A stretch of 64,000 nt of DNA from an uncultured Rhizobium sp. (GTDB lineage Bacteria > Pseudomonadota > Alphaproteobacteria > Rhizobiales > Rhizobiaceae), in assembly GCA_945952045.1 (NCBI GenBank), contig CAMFHE010000023.1, positions 1 through 64,000 of the forward strand, written 5' to 3'. The notes under the pieces are model-generated. The model was given only the letters and a program-made list of their open reading frames with translations, was not told where the DNA came from and made no database searches. The position numbers and the translations under genes were made by a program. This document shows positions 32,926-47,229 of this stretch, in pieces (position 1 is the stretch's first letter; every line of letters starts with the position of its first letter).

Positions 32926-33303
32926 AGTAGATAGACCGGAAAAGGCCAGCCTTGCAAGCCCCAATCTTGGCGAATGTTGAAAGGTCACCTGAACGGCGCA
33001 GCCAGACTTGCCGTCTACCGGATAATCCGGCTCAGCGCTTCGCCGGCATCGTGGCCCCTTGTGCTCAAGGGTGGAATCCAATTTTCCCACAATGCAAATA
33101 GAACAAGAGATAAAAGCAGGGGAGTTAGAGGATGGCGTCGACGGACATATCCGTGAAAGACAAGACGATGTGCGCAAAATCGACCCCGGGGCATCGGGCG
33201 CTGACAGGTCGGCAAATTGTCCGAGGGATATCGCGCGTTCGGGGGTGAAGAGACGGGTGAGTTTCCGCTATGGTCGCGCCTTCAGTAGCAAGGAGACCAG
33301 ACG
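32926..33303. other. Intergenic region without a recognised gene
   Basis: 378 bp between the TPP-riboswitch leader (minus) and ridA (plus). It must hold both promoters. I see no coding region with a plausible start and ribosome site, no convincing tRNA and no strong palindrome; a purine-rich AAGGAGACC just before 33304 is the ridA ribosome site. Confidence 0.6.
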
Positions 33304-33693
33304 ATGGCCGATAACACGCCGCTTTTCATTCCTGACGATACCGATCCGGATGCGATTTCGTCCGATGTCGCGGGTCTCGGCAATCTCCTGGTGACGACGC
33401 AGGTGCCGTTGCGCGAGGATGGGTCCATGGAAACGGGCGATATCACAGCGCAATCCGAATGCACGCTCGCCTGGCTGAAGACCGCGCTCGAGAAAGCCGG
33501 CAGCGGTCTCGATCACGTGCTGCATCTGACGATCTATCTGACGGATATGGCTGACCGTCCCGGCTTCAACGAAGTCTATACGCGCTATTTCAAGCCGCCC
33601 TATCCGGTGCGCTGCGCGGTTGGCGTCAGCGCGCTGGCCGACCCGTCCATGCGCGTCGAGGTTACGGCAATGGCGGCGCGCAAGGCGAGTTGA
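33304..33693 (+). CDS. RidA/YjgF family protein
   Basis: A 129-residue protein of the Rid family, whose RidA members hydrolyse reactive enamine/imine intermediates released by PLP enzymes. The C-terminal pattern YPVRCAVGVSALADPSMRVEVTAMA keeps the Arg that binds the carboxylate in active members; VTTQVPLREDGSMETGDITAQ and LTIYLTDMADRPGFNEVY fit the family. AAGGAG precedes the ATG. It stands alone and runs convergent with the diguanylate cyclase gene. Confidence 0.92.
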   Translation: MADNTPLFIPDDTDPDAISSDVAGLGNLLVTTQVPLREDGSMETGDITAQSECTLAWLKTALEKAGSGLDHVLHLTIYLTDMADRPGFNEVYTRYFKPPYPVRCAVGVSALADPSMRVEVTAMAARKAS

Positions 33694-33726
33694 AAACCAT
33701 CTGGCGCTTGCCTCTGAACATGGCCT

Positions 33727-35184
33727 TCAGGCGCGGCGAACGGCCGCCCGCGCCTGAAGCACTGCGTAATGTTTTTCCTTTTCCGCATACATGGCAAGGT
33801 CTGCGCGGCGGACGACGGCTTCCATGCTCTCGCCGGGCTCGCTGGTGGCGGCGCCCAGCGCAATGCTCAGCGGCAGCTTGGAATAATACTGGTTGTTCAT
33901 CGCCATCAGTCGGTTGATGTTTTCGATCATCGTCTCGACTTCCGCGCGGTTGCTGCCGGGCATCAGAATGGCGAATTCGTCGCCGCCGATGCGGGCGGCG
34001 CAATTGGGCTGGGTGACGGCTTCGCCCAACACTTCGCCAATACGGCGCAACAGGCTGTCGCCGGCATCGTGGCCGAGCTGGTCGTTGGCATCCTTGAGGC
34101 CGTTGAGATCGGCGACGATGATCGACACCGGCCTGAGCGTCTTGCGTTCCAGCCGGTTCAGTTCATCGGTGTAGAAGGCGCGGTTGTGCAGCTTGGTCAG
34201 CACGTCATGCTTGCCGAGATATTCGAGATAAGCCTCGGCCTTCTTGCGGGCGGTAATATCGGTCAACGCCACCTGAACCAGCGACCAGTCGGCCTCGTAG
34301 CCGGGGAAGACGGAGAACTGCAAAAGCAGATGCCGCGCCGTGCCGTCGAGGGCATAGTTGACCACCTCGCGATGCTGCAACAGCTTGCCGTTCCACAATT
34401 CGATCAATTGCTCGCGGAAGTGCTTTTCCATTTCGCCACGGAAAACCTCGGACAGGCGCTGCAGCAACGTATGCCGATCCGGCGCGCGGAACAGGTCGAG
34501 CGTTGCCTGATTGACATCGATGACGCGGATTTCGCTCATGCATTGACGCACGAATTCGGGGTGGACATCGGTAAAGACCCGCAGATCCTCGATGCCGCGA
34601 TCGCGAATACCCTCCAGCAGCGTCTTGATGCTGCTGAAATCCTCGACCCAGAGCGACACCGGAGAATGTTCGAAAATGCCCTCGGCGTAACGGCGCTGCA
34701 ACTGCTCGCGGCGGCGCGCTTCCTCGCGTTGGGTTACATCTTCCGTGGTCAGAAGCACGCGGCCGAGACTGTCCTCATAGCCCGGCAGAACGGAGCCGCG
34801 CAGCTGGATATCGAGGCGCTGGCCGTTCAGGCTGTAGTTCACCGTGTTGCTGGTGAACTCCCTTTCGCCGTTGAACAACTGGGTCAGCTCGTTGATATGG
34901 CTGGCGAGCATGTCGTCGCGAAAGACGCGGTCGAGATTTGCGACCAGATGCTGCATATCCTCGGCTTCGAACAGCTCCAGTGTCTTGCGATTGACCTTGA
35001 GCACGCGAATGGCTTGCGAACAGGTGGCGACGCGGGACGTATCCTCAGCGAGATAAGCGGCGATGTCCTCGATGCCCTGCGCACGCAGGCCGTCGAAGAC
35101 CGCCTTCACACCGCTGAAATCCTCGATCCACATGGCAATCGGCGCCAGGTCGAACAGTTGGCTATCGTGGTCATCAGTGGCCAT
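33727..35184 (-). CDS. Diguanylate cyclase with two tandem PAS-like sensor domains
   Basis: 485 residues, no membrane helix. Two similar sensory modules (about 9-155 and 170-315) each begin with the same pattern, LAPIAMWIEDFSGVKAVFDGLR and HSPVSLWVEDFSSIKTLLEGIR, and end in LLTTEDVTQREEARRR and VQVALTDITARKKAEA, the PAS-to-output linkers. The GGDEF domain (about 325-475) keeps the active motif RIGGDEF, so cyclic di-GMP synthesis is likely. The product-inhibition site is missing: the positions of the RxxD motif read TQPN. No phosphodiesterase domain is attached. Transcribed alone, convergent with ridA. Confidence 0.93.
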   Translation of the reverse strand: MATDDHDSQLFDLAPIAMWIEDFSGVKAVFDGLRAQGIEDIAAYLAEDTSRVATCSQAIRVLKVNRKTLELFEAEDMQHLVANLDRVFRDDMLASHINELTQLFNGEREFTSNTVNYSLNGQRLDIQLRGSVLPGYEDSLGRVLLTTEDVTQREEARRREQLQRRYAEGIFEHSPVSLWVEDFSSIKTLLEGIRDRGIEDLRVFTDVHPEFVRQCMSEIRVIDVNQATLDLFRAPDRHTLLQRLSEVFRGEMEKHFREQLIELWNGKLLQHREVVNYALDGTARHLLLQFSVFPGYEADWSLVQVALTDITARKKAEAYLEYLGKHDVLTKLHNRAFYTDELNRLERKTLRPVSIIVADLNGLKDANDQLGHDAGDSLLRRIGEVLGEAVTQPNCAARIGGDEFAILMPGSNRAEVETMIENINRLMAMNNQYYSKLPLSIALGAATSEPGESMEAVVRRADLAMYAEKEKHYAVLQARAAVRRA

Positions 35185-35309
35185 GGCGGCGTCTCGTGTC
35201 AGATGAAGCTGCGGGCAGCGTAGGTGGTAAAGGTATTCTTTTTCTAAATCTCAACCGATTCGACAAGCAATGCGCGCCACTATTTAGAGACCACTACTTT
35301 AAGGGCAGG

Positions 35310-36080
35310 CTAATGCGCCCAGCGCGGCTTGCGCTTTTCGGCAAAGGCGGCCCGGCCTTCGCGGGCATCCTCGCTGTTGCCGAGTGCGGCGATTTGGCGT
35401 TCGGCGAAGGCGAGGCGTTCCTCCGGCGCCATTGCCCGCATGGCCTGCATCGCCGCCTTGCCTTCCTGTATCGCCGACGGGGAGTTGCGCTTGAGCATGG
35501 CCAGGAGTTTTTCGATTTCGTCATCGAGACCGGCACTGTGAACGGCGCGGTCGATCAGCCCGTATTCGGCGGCCTCGGTGGCGGTGAACGTCTCGCCGAG
35601 ATAGGCCATGGCCTGCAGCCGCCGCTGCGGAATGCGCTCCATCAGCATCGCCGCCACCATCATCGGAAACAGGCCGACGCGGACTTCCGGCAGGCCGAAC
35701 CGGGCATGGTCGGCGGCAATCGCCAGATCGCAGGCGGCGACGAGGCCCATGCCGCCGGCCAAGGCCGCGCCGTTGATACGGGCGATAACCGGCTTGCCGC
35801 AGGCCTCGATGGCGCGCAGCACATCGGCGATGGGGTTGGCGCCGTTCTCCGACTGGAACATGCCGCCGGCGCTTTCCTTGAGATCGGCGCCGGCGCAGAA
35901 AGTGCGCTCTCCCGCGCCGGTCAGCACTACGGCGCGCACGGCCTCGTCGTCCGAAGCCAATTGGAGCGCTTCAGTCAGGGCATGGGTCAGCGCGGCGTTC
36001 AGCGCATTGTGAACCTCGGGCCGGTTGAGGGTCAGCCACAACACATTGTCGCGTCGCTCGTGGAGAAGGACATCGGTCAT
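35310..36080 (-). CDS. liuC: Enoyl-CoA hydratase family, probable methylglutaconyl-CoA hydratase
   Basis: A 256-residue crotonase-fold enzyme; GAGERTFCAGADLKE and INGAALAGGMGLVAACDLAIAADHARFGLPEVRVGLFP hold the oxyanion-hole glycines and the catalytic Glu (LPEV). In leucine breakdown it hydrates 3-methylglutaconyl-CoA to HMG-CoA. The ATG at 36080 overlaps the HMG-CoA lyase stop (ATGA) and has GGAGG nine bases upstream; the longer frame is an overlap with the lyase gene. It closes the ivd-mccB-mccA-lyase-hydratase operon, which gives the specificity. Confidence 0.9.
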   Translation of the reverse strand: MTDVLLHERRDNVLWLTLNRPEVHNALNAALTHALTEALQLASDDEAVRAVVLTGAGERTFCAGADLKESAGGMFQSENGANPIADVLRAIEACGKPVIARINGAALAGGMGLVAACDLAIAADHARFGLPEVRVGLFPMMVAAMLMERIPQRRLQAMAYLGETFTATEAAEYGLIDRAVHSAGLDDEIEKLLAMLKRNSPSAIQEGKAAMQAMRAMAPEERLAFAERQIAALGNSEDAREGRAAFAEKRKPRWAH

Positions 36081-36997
36081 GGTACGGCCTCCGAGGATTT
36101 TTTGGCGAGCAACGCCCGGCCGGCGCGACTGGCATTGGCGCGGCCGAGGGCGGCGCTGATCCAGCCGCCGGTTTCGGTGACGGCGTCGAGATCGACGCCG
36201 GTGCGGATGCCGAGGCCATGCAGCAGGTAAACCACGTCTTCGGTCGCGACATTGCCGCTGGCGCCGGGCGCATAGGGGCAACCGCCGAGGCCGGCGACGG
36301 AACTGTCGAAAACCGCAATCCCCGACTGCAGGCTGGCGAAGACATTGGCGACGCCCTGCCCATAGGTGTCGTGGAAATGCATGGCGATTTGTTCGCGCGG
36401 GATATCGGCGGCCACGGTTTCGATGACGGTGCGGATTTGCCGGGGCGTGCCGACGCCAATGGTGTCGCCGAGCGAGATTTCATAGGCTCCAAGGCCGATC
36501 AGTTCGCGCGCCATCGCCGCCGCCTCGGCCGGCGCGACATCGCCCTCATAGGGGCAACCGGCGATGCAAGAGACATAGCCGCGCAGCTTGAGTCCATGGG
36601 CACGGGCTTTTTCCGCGACGGGGCTGAGGCGCGTGATGCTTTCGGCGCGCGAACAGGCGATGTTTTTCTGGCTGAAACGTTCGGAGGCCGAGACGAAGAC
36701 AGCGATTTCCGTGACCTTTGCCGCAAGTGCGGCTTCCAGCCCCTTGAGGTTTGGCACCAGCGCCGGATAGGCGGTGCCGCGCCGCCGGGTGAGGCCGGCG
36801 TAGACGGCGGCCGATGCCGCCATTTGAGGCACCCATTTCGGGGAAACGAAGGCGCCGGCCTCCACCGCCGGCAGGCCGGCGGCGGCGAGGCGCTCGATCA
36901 GTTCGATCCGCGTCGCGACGGAGACGGCGGCGCTTTCGTTCTGCAAGCCGTCGCGCGGGCCGACTTCAACCAGCCGGACCTCCTGCGGCATGTCCAT
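36077..36997 (-). CDS. mvaB: Hydroxymethylglutaryl-CoA lyase
   Basis: Cleaves HMG-CoA to acetyl-CoA and acetoacetate, the last step of leucine catabolism. 306 residues, TIM-barrel: VEVGPRDGLQNE (catalytic Arg/Asp), FVSPKWVPQM, MHFHDTYGQGVAN (metal-binding His pair) and the family signature around GLGGCPYAPGASGNVATED with its active-site Cys. GGAGG nine bases upstream picks the ATG at 36997; an upstream frame overlapping the biotin carboxylase gene is not used. The start is just two bases from the stop of mccA. Confidence 0.97.
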   Translation of the reverse strand: MDMPQEVRLVEVGPRDGLQNESAAVSVATRIELIERLAAAGLPAVEAGAFVSPKWVPQMAASAAVYAGLTRRRGTAYPALVPNLKGLEAALAAKVTEIAVFVSASERFSQKNIACSRAESITRLSPVAEKARAHGLKLRGYVSCIAGCPYEGDVAPAEAAAMARELIGLGAYEISLGDTIGVGTPRQIRTVIETVAADIPREQIAMHFHDTYGQGVANVFASLQSGIAVFDSSVAGLGGCPYAPGASGNVATEDVVYLLHGLGIRTGVDLDAVTETGGWISAALGRANASRAGRALLAKKSSEAVP

Positions 36998-36998
36998 C

Positions 36999-38996
<1,998 letters not shown>

Positions 38997-39006
38997 CGCC
39001 GCCTCC

Positions 39007-40604
<1,598 letters not shown>

Positions 40605-40608
<4 letters not shown>

Positions 40609-41789
40609 AGGCCGGCCCCCATATGACCTTTGAGCAATTCACGGCCGATCAGCATGCGGCGGATTTCGCTGGTGCCGGCGCCGATTTCGTAAAGCTTTGC
40701 ATCGCGCAGCAGCCGGCCGGCTGCGCTGTCATTGACATAGCCGCTGCCGCCGAGGAGCTGGATGGCGTCGAGCGCCACTTGCGTCGCCCGCTCGGCGGTG
40801 AACAGGATGACGCCGGCCGCATCCTGCCGTGTGATCCGCCCGGCATCGCAGGCGCGCGCCACGGCATAGACATAGGCGCGCGAAGCGTTCATCGAAGCAT
40901 ACATGTCGGCGATCTTGGCCTGGACGAGCTGGAATTCGCCGATAGGGCGGCCGAACTGCCGCCGCTCCCCTGCATAGGGCAGCACCAGGTCGAGCGCCGC
41001 CTGTATGATGCCGACCGGGCCAGCGGCCAACACCGCCCGCTCGAAATCCAGTCCGCTCATCAGCACGCCGACGCCGTCGTTCAACTCGCCGAGGATATTG
41101 ACCTCCGGCACGGCGCAATCCTCAAACACCAGCTCCGAAGTCGGCGAGCCGCGCATGCCGAGCTTGTCGAGCTTCTGCGCCGGGCGAAAACCCTTGAAGC
41201 TTTTTTCGATCAGGAAGGCGGTGATGCCGCGTGGGCCGGCGGAGGGATCGGTCTTGGCATAGACGACCAGCACATCCGCCTCATGGCCGTTGGTGATCCA
41301 CATCTTGGCGCCGTTCAACACGTAATGGTCGCCGCGCCGGTCGGCGCGCAGCCGCATGGAGACGACATCCGAGCCGGCCTCCGTCTCGCTCATCGCCAGC
41401 GCGCCGACATGCTCGCCGGTAATGAGTTTGGGGAGATAGCGGTTTTTCTGCTCCGGCGTGCCCCAGCGGTGGATCTGGTTGATGCACAGGTTGGAATGCG
41501 CCCCATAGGATAGGCCGACCGAGGCCGAGGCGCGGCTCACTTCCTCCATGGCGACGCAATGGGCGAGATAGCCCATGTTTGCCCCACCATAATCTTCCGA
41601 AACGGTGATGCCGTGCAGGCCGAGCGCGCCCATCTCCGGCCAGAGGGAACGCGGAAAACGGTCTTCGCGATCGGTTTCCATGGCGATGGGGTCGATGCGG
41701 TCGGTGGCGAATTTGCGCACGCTCTGGCGCAGAGCGCCGATCTCGTCGCCGAGATCGGCATCGAACAGGGCAGCGAGGTCGAGGTTCAT
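40605..41789 (-). CDS. ivd: Isovaleryl-CoA dehydrogenase
   Basis: FAD enzyme (394 residues) that makes 3-methylcrotonyl-CoA from isovaleryl-CoA in leucine breakdown and hands electrons to [41 protein letters not shown] (FAD signature) and [19 protein letters not shown] are typical. The catalytic base is placed as in isovaleryl-CoA dehydrogenases, the Glu in [12 protein letters not shown], rather than the C-terminal Glu used by most acyl-CoA dehydrogenases. GGAGGAG lies before the ATG at 41789; a GTG one codon earlier is less likely. First gene of the leucine operon, 80 bp behind the Lrp gene. Confidence 0.96.
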
Positions 41790-41869
41790 CACGGCACACT
41801 CCTCCTCCGGGCAGCGGGGCTGCGAATTTTCAAGCTAACGGGCGCCTCCTCGCGTCCATCACCTTATAT

Positions 41870-42343
41870 CTAGGTCTCCGCGCCAGCGGGAAAGGATGCC
41901 GAACGGCGCACGAATGTTTTAATGGCAAAATTCGACTGGATGCGGGCGACGCCGGGAACGGTCGTCAGGAAATCCAGCAGTTCCTGATAATGCGGCAGGT
42001 CGCGAACCATGGCGTGGATCAGGTAATCCTGGTTGCCGCTCGTCTGGTAGCCGCCGACGACCTCGGGAATGGAGGCGACGCTATGCTCGAAATGCGTCAG
42101 CACATCCTTGATCTGCCGTTCCAGCGTCACCGAAATGAATACGCCCATCGTGCCGAGCAGCCGGTTCTCGTCGAAGACGGCGGAATAGCCGCGAATGATG
42201 CCCTCCTCCTCCAGCTTGCGCACCCGTCGCAAGGTTGGAGTGAAGGAGAGGCCGATTCGCGCCGACAGATCGCGCCAGCTCACCCGCCCGTCCTCGCCGA
42301 GCACATGCAAAATCTTCTGGTCGTAGCTATCCAGCTCAATCAT
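41870..42343 (-). CDS. Lrp/AsnC family regulator (candidate regulator of branched-chain catabolism)
   Basis: 157 residues: helix-turn-helix (DSYDQKILHVLGEDGRVSW, then LSARIGLSFTPTLRRVRKLEEEGII) and a RAM ligand domain (GVFISVTLERQIKDVLTHFEHSVASIPEVVGGYQTSGNQDYLIHAMVRDL). It is encoded between the leucine operon (same strand, downstream) and the divergent valine operon, the arrangement expected for a BkdR-like amino-acid-responsive regulator of both. A perfect 12-bp palindrome begins just outside its start codon. The link to leucine or valine is inferred from position and from the role of Lrp-type BkdR in pseudomonads. Confidence 0.93.
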   Translation of the reverse strand: MIELDSYDQKILHVLGEDGRVSWRDLSARIGLSFTPTLRRVRKLEEEGIIRGYSAVFDENRLLGTMGVFISVTLERQIKDVLTHFEHSVASIPEVVGGYQTSGNQDYLIHAMVRDLPHYQELLDFLTTVPGVARIQSNFAIKTFVRRSASFPAGAET

Positions 42344-42344
42344 G

Positions 42345-42356
42345 GATCATATGATC
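42345..42356. promoter_or_regulatory. Palindrome abutting the Lrp start codon
   Basis: GATCATATGATC, a 12-bp perfect palindrome one base outside the Lrp ATG and about 200 bp before the valine operon. TGGATCA recurs nearby downstream (near 42374). It is placed to block initiation of the regulator gene and is a candidate for its own binding site. Confidence 0.5.
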
Positions 42357-42555
42357 TACAATATCAGGTTTCAATGGATCAAAGATATCGCTTATGCGTT
42401 AACTGTCAATCAAAATGCTTTTGAATTACGCTTTGCTTGGTGGTATCGTTCAGAAAACGCATGGTGTCGCAGATCGTTCGATCCACACGCGATGCGCGCT
42501 TCGCATTTCGGTCTGGAGGGACCGGAATGCGCCAGGGAAGCGAACGGGAGGAAGC

Positions 42556-43683
42556 ATGATTCTTACCGAAGCCCAGCGGCAGATCCGCGACATGGCCCGC
42601 GATTTCGCGCGCGAACGCCTGATGCCAGGCGCTGCGGAGCGCGACCGTCAAAGCCGTTTCCCGCGCGAAGAGTTGCGGGAGATGGGTCAACTCGGTTTTC
42701 TCGGCATGCTGGTGCCGGAAGCCTATAGCGGGGCCGAGACCGGCGCGGTCGCCTATGCGCTGGCGCTGGAGGAGATCGCCGCCGGCGACGGCCCCTGCTC
42801 GACGATCATGAGCGTCCACAATTCCGTCGGATGCCTGCCGATCCTGAATTTCGGCACCGAGGAGCAGAAGCAGCGTTTCCTGCCGAAATTGGCGAGCGGC
42901 GAATGGATCGGCGGTTTTGCGCTGACCGAGCCGCAGGCCGGCTCCGACGCCTCCAACCTGAAGACGCGGGCGCGGCGCGAGGGCGACGACTATATCATCG
43001 ACGGCGCCAAGCAGTTCATCACCTCGGGCAAGAACGGCCATGCCGTCATCGTCTTCGCGCTGACCGATCCCGCGGCCGGCAAGAAGGGCATCACCGCCTT
43101 CATCGTGCCGACCGATACGCCCGGTTACGAGGTGGTGCGCGTCGAGGAAAAATTGGGGCTGCACGCCTCCGACACCTGCCAGATCGCCTTTACCAATCTG
43201 CGCATTCCCGCCGAGCTGCGCCTCGGGGCGGAAGGCGAGGGCTACAAGATCGCGCTGGCGCATCTCGAAGGCGGCCGCATCGGCATTGCGGCGCAGGCGG
43301 TCGGCATGGCGCGCGCGGCTTTCGAGGCGGCGCGGGATTATGCCCGCGAGCGCATCGCCTTTGGCAAGCCGATTGTCGAGCATCAGGCCGTCGCCTTCCG
43401 GCTCGCCGACATGGCGACCCGCATCGAGGCGGCGCGCCAGCTTGTGCTGCATGCGGCCGCATTGAAGGAGGCGGGCGAGCCCTGCCTCTCGGAAGCCTCG
43501 ATGGCAAAGCTGTTCGCCTCGGAGATGGCCGAGCGCGTCTGCTCCGACGCGATCCAGATTCATGGCGGATATGGCTACATGGCCGATTACCCGGTCGAGC
43601 GCATCTACCGGGATGTGCGCATCTGCCAGATTTACGAAGGGACCAGCGATATCCAGCGCATGGTGATCGCCCGCGCGCTCTAG
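42556..43683 (+). CDS. Acyl-CoA dehydrogenase, probable isobutyryl/short branched-chain type
   Basis: 375-residue FAD enzyme. FAD-contact segment [89 protein letters not shown] and the C-terminal catalytic Glu in [15 protein letters not shown]. It is the first gene of the valine-side operon, so isobutyryl-CoA to methacrylyl-CoA is the likely step; 2-methylbutyryl-CoA from isoleucine may also be used. GGGAGG seven bases before the ATG at 42556 fixes the start over a frame beginning 47 codons earlier. Confidence 0.92.
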   Translation: MILTEAQRQIRDMARDFARERLMPGAAERDRQSRFPREELREMGQLGFLGMLVPEAYSGAETGAVAYALALEEIAAGDGPCSTIMSVHNSVGCLPILNFGTEEQKQRFLPKLASGEWIGGFALTEPQAGSDASNLKTRARREGDDYIIDGAKQFITSGKNGHAVIVFALTDPAAGKKGITAFIVPTDTPGYEVVRVEEKLGLHASDTCQIAFTNLRIPAELRLGAEGEGYKIALAHLEGGRIGIAAQAVGMARAAFEAARDYARERIAFGKPIVEHQAVAFRLADMATRIEAARQLVLHAAALKEAGEPCLSEASMAKLFASEMAERVCSDAIQIHGGYGYMADYPVERIYRDVRICQIYEGTSDIQRMVIARAL

Positions 43684-43707
43684 CCGCGCGGGATTAGAAG
43701 GAGGTGA

Positions 43708-44946
<1,239 letters not shown>

Positions 44947-44948
44947 CC

Positions 44949-45962
44949 ATGGCCAGGATGACGATGATCGAAGCGGTGCGCAGCGCCATGGATATCTCGA
45001 TGGGGCGCGACGACGATGTCGTCGTCTTCGGCGAGGATGTCGGTTATTTCGGCGGCGTCTTTCGCGCAACGCAAGGGTTACAGGCAAAATACGGCAAGAC
45101 CCGCTGTTTCGACGCGCCGATCAGCGAATCCGGCATCGTCGGCACGGCGATCGGCATGGCGGCCTATGGGCTGAAACCCTGCGTCGAAATCCAGTTCGCC
45201 GATTACATGTATCCGGCCTATGACCAGATCACGCAGGAAGCGGCGCGCATCCGCTATCGCTCCAACGGCGATTTCACCTGCCCCATCGTGCTGCGCATGC
45301 CGACAGGCGGCGGCATTTTCGGCGGCCAGACCCACAGCCAAAGCCCGGAAGCGCTTTTCACCCATGTCTGCGGGCTGAAGGTGATCGTGCCCTCCAACCC
45401 CTATGACGCCAAGGGCCTGCTGATCTCGGCCATCGAGGATCCGGATCCGGTGATGTTCCTCGAACCCAAGCGGCTCTATAACGGCCCCTTCGACGGCCAT
45501 CACGACCGGGCGGTGACGCCGTGGTCGAAGCACGAACTGGGCGAGGTGCCGGAAGGCCATTACACCATTCCCATCGGCAAGGCGGAGCTCCGCCGCCCCG
45601 GCAAGGATGTCACCATCGTCGCCTATGGCACCATGGTGCATGTGGCGCTGGCGGCGGCGGAAGAAACCGGCATCGATGCCGAAATCATCGACCTGCGCAG
45701 CCTGCTGCCGCTCGATCTCGATACCATCGTTCGCTCCGTTTCCAAGACCGGGCGTTGCGTCGTCGTGCATGAGGCGACGCTGACCTCCGGTTTCGGCGCG
45801 GAAGTGGCGGCGCTGGTACAGGAACATTGCTTCTACCATCTGGAAGCGCCGGTCGTGCGGGTCGCGGGCTGGGATACGCCCTATCCGCATGCGCAGGAAT
45901 GGGATTATTTCCCCGGCCCCGCGCGCGTCGGCCGCGCGCTCACCGAAGTCATGGAGGCGTGA
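44949..45962 (+). CDS. bkdA2: Branched-chain 2-oxoacid dehydrogenase E1 beta
   Basis: 337 residues: transketolase-like pyrimidine domain (VVVFGEDVGYFGGVFRATQGLQAKYG, DAPISESGIVGTAIGMAAYG, EIQFADYMYPAYDQI) and C-terminal half (VTIVAYGTMVHVALAAAEETGIDAEIIDLRSLLPLD). It completes the E1 heterotetramer. A TTG six bases upstream overlaps the alpha-subunit stop; the ATG at 44949 with AGGA about ten bases upstream is preferred. Two bases separate its stop from the E2 start. Confidence 0.96.
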   Translation: MARMTMIEAVRSAMDISMGRDDDVVVFGEDVGYFGGVFRATQGLQAKYGKTRCFDAPISESGIVGTAIGMAAYGLKPCVEIQFADYMYPAYDQITQEAARIRYRSNGDFTCPIVLRMPTGGGIFGGQTHSQSPEALFTHVCGLKVIVPSNPYDAKGLLISAIEDPDPVMFLEPKRLYNGPFDGHHDRAVTPWSKHELGEVPEGHYTIPIGKAELRRPGKDVTIVAYGTMVHVALAAAEETGIDAEIIDLRSLLPLDLDTIVRSVSKTGRCVVVHEATLTSGFGAEVAALVQEHCFYHLEAPVVRVAGWDTPYPHAQEWDYFPGPARVGRALTEVMEA

Positions 45963-45964
45963 CC

Positions 45965-47221
45965 ATGCCCGATTTCGTCCTGAGAATGCCCGATGTCGGT
46001 GAAGGCGTCGCCGAAGCTGAGATCGTCGAATGGCATGTGAAAACAGGCGATGCGGTGCGCGAGGACACGGTGCTCGCCGCCGTCATGACCGACAAGGCGA
46101 CGGTTGAAATCCCGTCACCCGTTGCCGGCATCGTCACTTGGCTTGCCGGCGACGTTGGCGACAGCATCGCCGTCAAGGCGCCGTTGGTGCGTATTGCGCG
46201 GGAAGGGGAGGTGGCGGAGCCGCAGGCCGCTGCCGCGCCAGCTCGGGCGAAGAAGACAGAGCCGCTTGTCGAACCGCCGCCAGTCATTGCCGCAAAACCT
46301 GCATCGGTGGAAAAGCCCGTTGCGTCAAGGGCGGAACCGGAGCCGGCGGCAAAGCCATTGGCCTCTCCAGCCGTGCGTCGCCGGGCGCAGGAGGCGGGTA
46401 TCGACCTGCGGCAGCTGCGCGGCACCGGCCCGGCCGGCCGCATCATCCATGAGGATATCGATCTTTTCCTCTCCCAGAGATCGCCATCCGCCGCATCCGC
46501 TGCGGGAATGGCACGAAAAACGCAGGTCGAGGAGGTCAAGGTCACCGGCCTTCGCCGCCGCATCGCCGATAAGATGGCGCTGTCGGTCTCGCGCATTCCC
46601 CACATCACCTATGTCGAGGAGGTCGATGTCACTGATCTCGAAGATCTGCGCGCCACGATGAACCGGGATCGCAAGCCGGACCAGCCGAAACTGACCGTCC
46701 TGCCCTTCCTGATGCGGGCGCTGGTGCGCACTATTGCCGAGCAGCCGGCGCTGAACGCCACCTTCGACGATGCCGCCGGCATCGTCAGCCGTTACAGCGC
46801 CGTGCATATCGGCATTGCCACGCAAACACCGGCGGGGCTGATCGTGCCGGTGGTGCGCCATGCCGAGGCGCGCGGCATCTGGGATTGCGCGACCGAGCTT
46901 GCCCGCGTCGCGGAGGCCGCCCGCACCGGCAGCGCCCCGCGCGACGAATTGAGCGGCTCGACCATCACCATCAGTTCGCTCGGCGCGCTTGGCGGCATTG
47001 CCTCGACGCCGCTGATCAACCACCCGGAAGTGGCGATTGTCGGCGTCAACAAGATCGTCATGCGCCCGGTCTGGGATGGCGGCCAGTTCGTGCCGCGGCG
47101 GATGATGAACCTGTCTTCCAGCTTCGATCATCGCATCGTCGACGGCTGGGATGCCGCCACCTTCATCCAGCGGATCAAGGCGCTTCTCGAAACGCCGGCG
47201 CTGATCTTCATCGAAAACTGA
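45965..47221 (+). CDS. bkdB: Branched-chain 2-oxoacid dehydrogenase E2 (dihydrolipoyl acyltransferase)
   Basis: 418 residues: one lipoyl domain (about 1-78, with [12 protein letters not shown], lipoylated Lys44), an Ala/Pro-rich linker, a peripheral-subunit-binding domain (about 130-165, [27 protein letters not shown]) and the catalytic domain ending in [17 protein letters not shown] with His389 and Asp393. It forms the core of the complex and transfers the branched acyl group to CoA. A longer upstream frame overlapping E1 beta is not used since the lipoyl domain begins at the ATG at 45965. Confidence 0.96.
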   Translation: MPDFVLRMPDVGEGVAEAEIVEWHVKTGDAVREDTVLAAVMTDKATVEIPSPVAGIVTWLAGDVGDSIAVKAPLVRIAREGEVAEPQAAAAPARAKKTEPLVEPPPVIAAKPASVEKPVASRAEPEPAAKPLASPAVRRRAQEAGIDLRQLRGTGPAGRIIHEDIDLFLSQRSPSAASAAGMARKTQVEEVKVTGLRRRIADKMALSVSRIPHITYVEEVDVTDLEDLRATMNRDRKPDQPKLTVLPFLMRALVRTIAEQPALNATFDDAAGIVSRYSAVHIGIATQTPAGLIVPVVRHAEARGIWDCATELARVAEAARTGSAPRDELSGSTITISSLGALGGIASTPLINHPEVAIVGVNKIVMRPVWDGGQFVPRRMMNLSSSFDHRIVDGWDAATFIQRIKALLETPALIFIEN

Positions 47222-47229
47222 GGCCGGCC

